From: Bacilli bacterium
GTDB taxonomy: Bacteria; Bacillota_I; Bacilli_A; RF39; UBA660
Length of the DNA stretch: 7,652 nt
Direction of reading: 5' to 3'
Assembly (NCBI GenBank): GCA_900753645.1
Contig: CAADZW010000160.1
Span: 1-7,652 of the forward strand
Shown: positions 1 through 5,879 of the stretch, in pieces
Position numbering within the stretch: the stretch's first letter is position 1
Layout: every line of letters begins with the position of its first letter
Translations under genes and position numbers: made by a program
The notes under the pieces: model-generated
Told to the model about the DNA's origin: nothing
Seen by the model: the letters and a program-made list of their open reading frames with translations, nothing else
Databases searched by the model: none

Positions 1-2123
1 ACGACGAAAGCAACATCTTTATTAATACTTGGATATTTTGATATTTCTTTATACTTGATTGGTTTAGTTGCAACCAATAATTTATCCATGCTTATTTCAC
101 ATACATAAATTTCATCTTTATTAAGTGATGGATGAACGCGACCAATGATACCAATTTCTTTACGGTCCAAAAGTATTTTTGCACTCATGCCAGGATGAAG
201 ATCGGCAATATTATCAACGACAAAACTATACCTATTTTTAAAACCTAAATAATTCAATAAATTTTCAACAATACCTTTAAGAACATAAAAGTCAATCTTA
301 ACGTTAACATGGTTCCAGTTGCTATTGATATAATTACCTTTCATCAAAATAGCAACTTTACTATCTTCTACATACTCTTGATCGTAAGTTTTAGCAATTT
401 CATAAATCATGATATCATTAACTTTACGCATTTTATTATAATCATAAACATTTAACAATGAAGGAAGCAGGGTTTTTCTGATATATTCTTTATCACTACT
501 CATCGGATTTGGCAAAGCAATAATCTTCTTGTCATCATAATTAAATAAATTAGCCATACTCTGTGAAATTAAAGTGTAAGTTTTAACTTCATTTAATCCT
601 AAGCTTCTCAATCTTTTGGCAATAATTTTGCGCAAGTTTACGTTGCCTATATATTGTCCTTTACGAATGCTTGTCTTTGGTAAAGTTGATACTAAATTAT
701 GATATCCATACAACCTACCTATTTCTTCAGCAATATCATTAACGTTAGGATCGACATCCAAACGGCGATTTGGAATCATAACTTTAAACTGATCACCATC
801 TAGTTCATAAGCGAAATCAAGACGATTTAATTCTGTTTCCATATCTTCTGTTGTAATAGTAATACCCAATATTTTATTGATATCATCAGCTTTAAAAGTA
901 ACTGTCTTTAATGATTTATCAACTTTATCATGAATAACCATCCCTTTTAAAACTTTGGCATTAGCATATTTTTCTAAAAGATGACAAGCACGATTTATCG
1001 CTTTTAATGTATATTCATAATTTAAACCTTTACCATATCTAATTGAAGCTTCACTTTTTAAATTCAGACGATTAGCGGTATTTCTGATACTGACAGCATC
1101 AAAAATAGCACTTTCGATTAAAATACTTTTCGTATTGATATCATCTTCCGTATTTTCACCACCCATAACACCAGCAATACAAACCGGTTTAGCACCGTCA
1201 GTGATTACGATATCTGAAGGTATCAGTTCTCTTTCTTTACCATCAAGGGTAATAATCCTTTCATCTTCTTTGGCATCTCTAACTAAAATATAGTCACCTA
1301 ATTTATCTTTATCAAAGAAATGCAATGGTTGACCATATTCTAACATGACATAGTTAGAAATATCGACAACATTGTTGATTGGCCGCATCCCAGCAGCGAT
1401 TAATCTTCTTTTAATAAAATCTGGTGATTCCTTTATTTCCACATCAGTAACCATTTTAGCTAAATAATATGGACATTTAGTAGTTGCTACTTCTAATTTA
1501 AAATGATCGTTAATATCGTCATTAATTTCTTTAAAGTCATCAACTGGTAAAGTCACTTTTCGATTTAAAACAGCAGCTATTTCATATGCAAATCCGATGT
1601 GGTAATAGCAATCATTATTGCGATGTTTATGAACATCTAACTCATATAATGTATCACTCATTTTTAAAAATTCTAATGGAGCTGTTCCAACTGGAGCATC
1701 ACTATTTAATTCACAAATTCCTTTAGCATAGGTTTCTTGTGTTTTTTCTTCTAGTCCTAATTCGTATAAAGCACAAATCATTCCATTAGATTCAACATTT
1801 CTAATCTTACTTTTCTTTATTTCAAAATTTCCCGGCAAAATAGCTCCCGGTAAAGAAACAATAACCTTGATACCTTTTCGAACATTACTAGCTCCACAAA
1901 CTATTTGTAAAACCCGATCACCGACATCGACTTGACAAACGTGTAAATGATCACTATCAGGATGATCATAACAATCGACAACTTCACCAATAACTAAATT
2001 TTCGATATGATTAGTTATAACCTTTTCAACATTGATGCCAGCCTTTGTTATTTTAACTGCTAGTTCTTGAGGATCTTGATCGGCAATGTCAATATAATCT
2101 TTAACCCAATCTAAACTGATCAT
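1..2123 (-). CDS. pheT: Phenylalanyl-tRNA synthetase beta subunit (3' end outside window)
   Basis: This is the large subunit of the alpha2-beta2 cytoplasmic enzyme that charges tRNA-Phe; beta carries the editing site that removes mischarged Tyr. My translation gives 707 codons open to the left edge. The N-terminal B1 region opens MISLDWVKDYID, followed by the EMAP-like tRNA-binding fold (about 40-150; DHPDSDHLHVCQVDVG, then VCGASNVR). The B3/B4 editing domain is visible in NVVDISNYVMLEYGQPLHFF, IAGVMGGENTEDD and LKSEASIRYGKGLN. The sequence runs off the window at KDVAFVV, the start of the C-terminal FDX-ACB anticodon-binding domain, so about 90 residues are probably missing compared with the usual ~800. 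ATG 2123-2121 directly follows the pheS stop. An AAAGGAT ribosome site (2139-2133) lies inside the pheS end, so the two are likely translationally coupled. Both share the upstream T-box. The segment at about 161-180 departs from the usual family motif (see findings). Confidence 0.97.
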   Translation of the reverse strand, partial: MISLDWVKDYIDIADQDPQELAVKITKAGINVEKVITNHIENLVIGEVVDCYDHPDSDHLHVCQVDVGDRVLQIVCGASNVRKGIKVIVSLPGAILPGNFEIKKSKIRNVESNGMICALYELGLEEKTQETYAKGICELNSDAPVGTAPLEFLKMSDTLYELDVHKHRNNDCYYHIGFAYEIAAVLNRKVTLPVDDFKEINDDINDHFKLEVATTKCPYYLAKMVTDVEIKESPDFIKRRLIAAGMRPINNVVDISNYVMLEYGQPLHFFDKDKLGDYILVRDAKEDERIITLDGKERELIPSDIVITDGAKPVCIAGVMGGENTEDDINTKSILIESAIFDAVSIRNTANRLNLKSEASIRYGKGLNYEYTLKAINRACHLLEKYANAKVLKGMVIHDKVDKSLKTVTFKADDINKILGITITTEDMETELNRLDFAYELDGDQFKVMIPNRRLDVDPNVNDIAEEIGRLYGYHNLVSTLPKTSIRKGQYIGNVNLRKIIAKRLRSLGLNEVKTYTLISQSMANLFNYDDKKIIALPNPMSSDKEYIRKTLLPSLLNVYDYNKMRKVNDIMIYEIAKTYDQEYVEDSKVAILMKGNYINSNWNHVNVKIDFYVLKGIVENLLNYLGFKNRYSFVVDNIADLHPGMSAKILLDRKEIGIIGRVHPSLNKDEIYVCEISMDKLLVATKPIKYKEISKYPSINKDVAFV

Positions 2124-3170
2124 TTAATCACTATCCTTTCTGTCAAAAACACTTAATTCTCTTAAATCAGCGTTGTAAAATATTCTGATATCATCGATGC
2201 CATATTTCAACATTGCAAGACGATCAGCCCCAAAGCCAAAAGCAAATCCTGACCATACTAAAGGATCATAACCACTCATCCTTAATACATTAGGGTGGAC
2301 TATTCCCGCTCCTGCAACTGTTATCCAACCAGTTTGTTTACATATATGACATCCATGACCATGACAGTTAAAACAACTGATATCCACTTCAACTGAAGGC
2401 TCAGTGAATTGATAGTAACTAGGTCTAAATCTAGTTTCGATACTATCACCAAATAATTTTTTTACAATTATATCGATGGTCCCTTTTAAATCAGATAAAC
2501 TAATACCTTTGTCAACTAACAAACCTTCAATTTGAATAAATTGATGAGAATGAGTCGCATCATCATTATCCCTGCGATAAGTTTTACCAGGGCAAATCAT
2601 CCTAATTGGATTTTCGCCTTTATTAGCTAACATTGTTCTAACTTGGGTTGGCGAAGTTTGACTTCTAAGTAAAATTTCCTCTCCTTCGATATAAAAGGTA
2701 TCTTGAGCATCGCGTGCTGGATGTCCTTTAGGAATGTTAAGCATTTCAAAATTATACTTATCCTCTTCTATTTCTGGACCGTCGACAACATCATAACCCA
2801 TAGAAACTAAAAGTTCTTCGATTTCTTCGATTAATTTTTCTAAAATATTAGGACTACCCATTGGTATTTTAACGCTAGGTAAACTGATATCGATCTTCTC
2901 GTTTTTTAATTTCTCATTCAACAAGTTTAATTCGATTTCTTTATGTTTATCGTCAAACAATTTTGTAACCTCTTGTTTTAGGTTATTAATAAGTGGGCCA
3001 TACTGTTTTTTTTCTTCGATTGATAATTGCCCCATACCGGATAATAAATCGCTGATAATTCCTTTTTTACCAATGTATTTAACTCTTAAATCGTATAGAG
3101 TTTTGTCATCAGTAACATTTGTAATTTCACTTAAAACATTGTCTTTGATTTGTTTTACTTTGTTTTGCAT
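2124..3170 (-). CDS. pheS: Phenylalanyl-tRNA synthetase alpha subunit
   Basis: This is the catalytic subunit of the class II synthetase that activates Phe with ATP and transfers it to tRNA-Phe. It has 348 residues, normal for the family. Residues 1-90 form the N-terminal coiled-coil tRNA-binding arm. Class II motif 1 is around 131-154 (GPEIEEDKYNFEMLNIPKGH), motif 2 around 191-216 (CPGKTYRRDNDDATHSHQF, IQIEG), and the Phe pocket region is FRPSYYQFTEPSVEVD (248-263). Motif 3 is GFGADRLAMLKYG (312-324). Cys266, 269, 274 and 277 (C-x2-C-x4-C-x2-C) form the knuckle common in Firmicute PheS. The frame is open to an ATG at 3203, but that codon sits in the T-box terminator hairpin and has no ribosome site. 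I chose ATG 3170-3168 because AAAGGAG (3183-3177) lies 6 nt before it and the protein then starts MQNKVKQIKD. The stop TAA abuts the pheT ATG. Confidence 0.98.
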   Translation of the reverse strand: MQNKVKQIKDNVLSEITNVTDDKTLYDLRVKYIGKKGIISDLLSGMGQLSIEEKKQYGPLINNLKQEVTKLFDDKHKEIELNLLNEKLKNEKIDISLPSVKIPMGSPNILEKLIEEIEELLVSMGYDVVDGPEIEEDKYNFEMLNIPKGHPARDAQDTFYIEGEEILLRSQTSPTQVRTMLANKGENPIRMICPGKTYRRDNDDATHSHQFIQIEGLLVDKGISLSDLKGTIDIIVKKLFGDSIETRFRPSYYQFTEPSVEVDISCFNCHGHGCHICKQTGWITVAGAGIVHPNVLRMSGYDPLVWSGFAFGFGADRLAMLKYGIDDIRIFYNADLRELSVFDRKDSD

Positions 3171-3189
3171 AAGCAACTCCTTTCCAAAT

Positions 3190-3220
3190 AAAAAGCAACT
3201 CATCGCAAGGACGAATTGCT
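3190..3220 (-). terminator. T-box intrinsic terminator of the pheST leader
   Basis: On the minus strand AGCAATTCGTC (3220-3210) pairs with GATGAGTTGCT (3204-3194) over 11 positions, two of them G-U wobbles, around the 5-nt loop CTTGC. A run of five T (3194-3190) follows. The 5' arm overlaps the antiterminator, so the two structures are mutually exclusive. This is the expected T-box attenuation switch: the terminator forms when tRNA-Phe is charged. It lies 19 nt upstream of the pheS start. Confidence 0.9.
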
Positions 3221-3380
3221 CGTGGTACCACCTTAATTTATAGAATAATCTATCTTTAATGACTATAATGCGTCACCTAATAAACTCCGAAGGCGAATTC
3301 TTAAAAGATTATTAAATGTTTACACCGACCACATTTTCTCTTCAAATAATTACTTTTAATACTATTTCTTCTTCAACGTC
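3207..3380 (-). promoter_or_regulatory. Phenylalanine-responsive T-box leader (UUC specifier)
   Basis: This leader regulates pheST by binding uncharged tRNA-Phe. The antiterminator is textbook: AAGG (3234-3231) pairs with CCTT (3210-3207), the 7-nt bulge is TGGTACC, and the upper helix is ACGAG/TTCGT with loop CAA. The bulge TGGT can pair with a tRNA 3' end ACCA, matching the A discriminator known for tRNA-Phe. Stem I is also readable. The distal hairpin is AAATGT/ACATTT (3336-3331/3319-3314) with loop GGTCGGTGTAA, below it ATTATT/AATAAT and AAAAG/CTTTT, and a GA-rich strand (TGAAGAGA) stands where the AG bulge is expected. In the specifier loop, AGTA (3363-3360) faces GAA followed by TTC (3297-3295), a Phe codon followed by G. 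The basal helix (3380-3371 with 3292-3283) is wobble-rich and starts on the last base of the upstream stop codon. No convincing promoter is visible just upstream, so it may lie inside the upstream gene or the leader may be reached by read-through. Confidence 0.95.
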
Positions 3381-3634
3381 TATTTTGCTTTCATTTCGAA
3401 ATTTTGACTGATCTTGTTAGGAACAATTTCTCGACAAACAGCAACAACTTGATCCAAACCAGGATGAGGTTGTGAAAAACAAGCTTCTTCTAGCATCCAA
3501 TCAGTTACTCTATCGATGTTGTTAGGATTTTTTATTAAACCTAATTTAACGATCAGAGGATAAGTCTCTTTTAAAGTACTTTCATTATTTAAACCATTAT
3601 TCATCAATTTCATGATATCCATAAATTCTTCCAT
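3380..3634 (-). CDS. Uncharacterised 84-residue protein
   Basis: I do not recognise this family. It encodes 84 residues, predicted soluble and mostly helical, with no signal peptide or membrane segment. The N-terminal third is Met/Asn-rich (MEEFMDIMKLMNNGLNNEST). The C-terminal half has two cysteines (52 and 67) flanking PHPGLDQVVAVCREIV, the most distinctive stretch. Support for a real gene: ATG 3634-3632 has an AAGGAG site 6 nt upstream, and that site overlaps the TAG of the preceding gene, so it is probably translationally coupled to it. Codon use matches the neighbours. Its own TAG ends exactly where the pheS T-box leader begins. Function unknown; a partner of the upstream product is the simplest guess from the coupling. 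Confidence 0.75.
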   Translation of the reverse strand: MEEFMDIMKLMNNGLNNESTLKETYPLIVKLGLIKNPNNIDRVTDWMLEEACFSQPHPGLDQVVAVCREIVPNKISQNFEMKAK

Positions 3635-3646
3635 AAAAAACTCCTT

Positions 3647-4168
3647 CTAATAAACAGCGTTCATTATTAAAGTTGCATCATTGTTGAAATAGGCATTAAA
3701 TAAAGTATCATTTCCAACCACTTCCGCAATCATATTAGTAGCAACAATTTCATCTTCATATTCAGATTCATCTTCATTACCAACTAAATAATTAGTCAAT
3801 ATTTCTGTATATCCAACATTTAAAGCTTCATAAGCATTGTCTTTATTAAAGCCAGTAAAGTTATCCTTAGCAGTAATAATATTCAATAACTCACGCATCA
3901 GAATATGGCGACAATCGATGTTGTCATCAATTTTTACTAAACTAACTAACATTTCATTAGCGATTGGATTATAACTAGATGATTTCCTTATTAAGAACTT
4001 GCTTCCTCTAACTATTTGCAATGTTTTTAATCGCTCATTTAGATTAGTAAGGTCTACGTTAGGAAATTTAGCATTAAAAATGCTGATTAATTCCATTAGA
4101 CAATCCTTCATATCATCGGTTAGATTAGAATTGGAATTAAGTGAGTTTTTAATTTCATCTAGGGTCAT
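3647..4168 (-). CDS. Uncharacterised protein resembling a degenerate zinc metallopeptidase
   Basis: This encodes 173 predicted cytosolic residues with no signal peptide or membrane segment. I do not recognise an exact family. However, residues about 86-125 read CRHILMRELLNIITA, then a GF, then EALNVGYTEILTNYL. That is the layout of Firmicute HExxH proteins of the pattern HELLHMAS...GF...GLNEGYTEYLT. In this copy both zinc-ligand histidines of HExxH are replaced (R92-E-L-L-N96), and the glutamate of NEG is Val118. If homologous, it is therefore a pseudoenzyme. This is my reading of the motif layout, not a proven relationship. The frame also allows GTG 4177 or ATG 4174, but AGGTGA (4179-4174) lies 5 nt before ATG 4168, giving MTLDEIKNSL. 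It has its own extended -10 promoter, a very short leader, and a coupled 84-residue gene downstream. Confidence 0.8.
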   Translation of the reverse strand: MTLDEIKNSLNSNSNLTDDMKDCLMELISIFNAKFPNVDLTNLNERLKTLQIVRGSKFLIRKSSSYNPIANEMLVSLVKIDDNIDCRHILMRELLNIITAKDNFTGFNKDNAYEALNVGYTEILTNYLVGNEDESEYEDEIVATNMIAEVVGNDTLFNAYFNNDATLIMNAVY

Positions 4169-4173
4169 ATTCA

Positions 4174-4179
4174 TCACCT
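4174..4179 (-). promoter_or_regulatory. Shine-Dalgarno that sets the start at 4168
   Basis: AGGTGA on the minus strand is followed after 5 nt (TGAAT) by ATG 4168-4166. The alternative GTG 4177 and ATG 4174 codons lie inside or touch this site and so are poor starts. Confidence 0.75.
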
Positions 4180-4186
4180 ATTTGTT

Positions 4187-4215
4187 ATTTTAACATAAAT
4201 TTTATATAATTACAA
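4187..4215 (-). promoter_or_regulatory. Vegetative-type promoter with extended -10
   Basis: The -35 element is TTGTAA (4215-4210, two mismatches to TTGACA). A 17-bp spacer follows, then -10 TAAAAT (4192-4187, one mismatch to TATAAT) preceded by TG at 4195-4194, an extended -10. Transcription would start about 7 nt further on, giving a leader of only about 10-15 nt before the start at 4168. It should drive the 173-residue and 84-residue genes and might read into the pheST T-box. I see no intrinsic terminator between dinB and this promoter, so dinB read-through is possible. Confidence 0.7.
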
Positions 4216-4240
4216 TTTTTTTTGGGTATTTTTTGCAATT

Positions 4241-5443
4241 TTATAATCCCTTATAATTTTTATGACTGTTTTTTAGACTAGCTTTAGTAATAATTTTATT
4301 ACCATACTTTTGTTTTAGACTATCGACCACAACATCAACTTTCGATTCTTCTTTATCGCCTTCATCAAATAATGAAGCTTGATACATAACTGTATCGACT
4401 AATTTATCCAATCTAACACCGATCAATCTGATTTTTTCATCGTTCCACATCTCGTCTAATATCATTTTAGCCATATTGTAAATTTCGCTGGTGATGTTAG
4501 TAGCATTTGCCAGTTTTTTTTGATGTGATTTCCTTTTAAAATAATTATCTTTTAAAATCACACAAATAACAGTTGCATATTTTTTTTGTTTTCTTAAACG
4601 AATACTCACCGTTTCACATAAACTCATCAAGTAAGGATATAAACTTTCTTTAGTTACCATGTCTTTTTCTAAAGTTATTTCGTTGCTGATACCTTTAGGT
4701 ATATATGTTTCACTATCCACTTCGCTGTTGTCGATCCCTTTAGCTTGATTTATTAAAAAAGCAGCTTGATTTTTAAAATGAGGATACAATTTATCTAATG
4801 GATAATTAGCTAAATCACCAATCGTCCTAATCCCTAAACTTATTAATTTTTCACTAGTTTTTTTACCGATCATAAACAATTCGTTGATCGGTAAAGGATA
4901 CATTTTAGTTTCTATTTCATTGTTATATAAAGTATGAATTTTATTCGGTTTACTAAAATCACTAGCCATTTTAGCACATAATTTATTGTTGGCAATACCA
5001 ATGTTAACAGTAAATTTCAAAGTATCATAAATCTCTTGCTGTAATTTTTTGGCAAACTCATATTGATCACCATATAAATTTTTTACTTTACCATAATCTA
5101 AATAGCATTCATCGATACTAGCTACTTCAATATCAGGTGTATATTTACTTAATAAAACAAATAATTTATTACTCATCTCGCTATAATATTTATAATTAGG
5201 AGGATATATTTTTAAAACTTGGCATCTTTTTTTAGCCTCATACAATGTCATCGAAGTATAAATACCTAACTTTTTACACGCATTAGATTTGGCCAAAACG
5301 ATTCCTTTTCTTGCTTTGGGATCACCACCAATTACAGCATAAGAATCTCTGATATCATATTTATAACCGTGATTAAGTAAATCAAGAGCAGTCCATGATA
5401 AAAAAGCATTATTAACATCGATATGAAAAATGATTCTTTCCAA
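4241..5443 (-). CDS. dinB: DNA polymerase IV (Y-family translesion polymerase)
   Basis: This is a low-fidelity polymerase that copies past DNA lesions. It has 400 residues, typical length. The palm begins IIFHIDVNNAFLSWTA, with catalytic Asp9 and aromatic steric-gate residue Phe14. The second catalytic motif SIDECYLD gives Asp111-Glu112. The conserved VNIGIANNKLCAKMASDFSKPNK segment follows, split here as VNIGIANNKLC and AKMASDFSKPNK. A helix-hairpin-helix thumb is near 187-210 (MIGKKTSEKLISLGIRTIGDL), then the little finger. QASLF at 355-359 is a near-ideal beta-clamp binding peptide. The NNAFLSW form is that of the Gram-positive branch. The frame extends to GTG codons at 5455 and 5452, but those lie inside the ribosome site AAGGTGGTGA. 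I chose TTG 5443-5441, 5 nt downstream, giving MERIIFHID. It has its own promoter. No Gram-positive LexA box (CGAAC-N4-GTTCG type) is visible upstream, so SOS control is not supported. Confidence 0.96.
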   Translation of the reverse strand: MERIIFHIDVNNAFLSWTALDLLNHGYKYDIRDSYAVIGGDPKARKGIVLAKSNACKKLGIYTSMTLYEAKKRCQVLKIYPPNYKYYSEMSNKLFVLLSKYTPDIEVASIDECYLDYGKVKNLYGDQYEFAKKLQQEIYDTLKFTVNIGIANNKLCAKMASDFSKPNKIHTLYNNEIETKMYPLPINELFMIGKKTSEKLISLGIRTIGDLANYPLDKLYPHFKNQAAFLINQAKGIDNSEVDSETYIPKGISNEITLEKDMVTKESLYPYLMSLCETVSIRLRKQKKYATVICVILKDNYFKRKSHQKKLANATNITSEIYNMAKMILDEMWNDEKIRLIGVRLDKLVDTVMYQASLFDEGDKEESKVDVVVDSLKQKYGNKIITKASLKNSHKNYKGL

Positions 5444-5448
5444 AATAT

Positions 5449-5458
5449 TCACCACCTT
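5449..5458 (-). promoter_or_regulatory. Shine-Dalgarno that sets the dinB TTG start
   Basis: AAGGTGGTGA on the minus strand lies 5 nt before TTG 5443-5441. The upstream GTG codons 5455-5453 and 5452-5450 are part of this site, so the longer reading frame is unlikely to be what is translated. Confidence 0.78.
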
Positions 5459-5489
5459 ATATTGAAAAATTCATAGTCATTCTACTAAA

Positions 5490-5518
5490 ATTTTATCAAA
5501 ATAACAAATAATTGTAAA
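5490..5518 (-). promoter_or_regulatory. dinB promoter
   Basis: The -35 element is TTTACA (5518-5513) and the -10 element is TAAAAT (5495-5490), each one mismatch from consensus, with a 17-bp spacer. This is a good housekeeping sigma-A promoter. The -35 touches the T-tract end of the terminator just upstream, so dinB is transcribed independently of spoIIP. The leader would be about 40 nt. Confidence 0.8.
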
Positions 5519-5519
5519 G

Positions 5520-5545
5520 AAAAAAGCGAATGTTTTTTCGCTTTT
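5520..5545 (-). terminator. Intrinsic terminator after the spoIIP unit
   Basis: AAAAGCGAA (5545-5537) pairs with TTCGCTTTT (5530-5522) across the loop AAAACA, with a T run at 5525-5520. The 5' arm begins inside the TAA stop of the 111-residue gene, so termination is immediate. The hairpin is symmetric enough to work weakly in the other direction, but no plus-strand gene is nearby. Confidence 0.88.
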
Positions 5546-5879
5546 ATTCGACAACAAATTTACTAACGTACTTAAAGAAACCATCGACACTATTTTTAAC
5601 AATATTAGCTAAAGAATTAGAAACGTTTAATCCTAATTGGGAAAATTTAGTTTGATAATCTTTATTAGTATTCTCTAGATAATTTTGCAAATCTATATTT
5701 TTTCCATCTTTAACATCTTGTTCGAACTGCTTAATTTGTTCTTCAGTTAAAACTACTTGTTCGTGTTTTTTATATTCATAATAGCCATACTTGTTGCTGA
5801 TAAATATAGTCATAAAAGTGACAAACAAAATAATAACTACGACTCTAAAAACTTGTGTTCTTATTTTAGTTGATTTCAT
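5544..5879 (-). CDS. Small single-pass membrane protein coupled to spoIIP
   Basis: This encodes 111 residues. A short basic N-terminus (MKSTKIRTQ) precedes one hydrophobic segment (about 10-28), so the rest is likely extracytoplasmic. Next comes a charged stretch with VVLTEEQIKQFEQDVKDGK (42-60). The C-terminal 30 residues form an amphipathic helix with hydrophobics at L82, L84, V86, L90, I93, V94, V98, F101, F102, V105 and F108. Its ATG overlaps the spoIIP stop as ATGA, and AAAGGAG (5894-5888) lies 8 nt upstream, so translation is coupled. In B. subtilis spoIIP is followed by yqxA, which also encodes a small membrane protein (DUF3679 as I recall it). This gene is a positional counterpart, but I cannot claim homology. 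A role helping SpoIIP is inference from the overlap. An intrinsic terminator follows at once. Confidence 0.88.
   Translation of the reverse strand: MKSTKIRTQVFRVVVIILFVTFMTIFISNKYGYYEYKKHEQVVLTEEQIKQFEQDVKDGKNIDLQNYLENTNKDYQTKFSQLGLNVSNSLANIVKNSVDGFFKYVSKFVVE

Noticed and set aside
3381..3460. Promoter for the pheST T-box leader inside the 84-residue gene
   Set aside because: TTGTTC and CAAAAT elements are present but the spacing (14 bp) is wrong; no convincing pair was found.
3999..4193. Plus-strand open frame of 64 codons
   Set aside because: It lies antisense within the 173-residue minus-strand gene and its promoter, has no ribosome site and no recognisable motif, and looks like a chance shadow in AT-rich coding sequence.
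4200..4260. A/T-only inverted repeat TTATAA-GGGA-TTATAA near the end of dinB
   Set aside because: The stem is weak, has no G-C pairs, and no T run follows on the minus strand, so I do not call it a terminator.
5456..5520. Possible LexA (SOS) operator upstream of dinB
   Set aside because: Two GAAT-like half sites occur but there is no CGAAC-N4-GTTCG type palindrome near the promoter.
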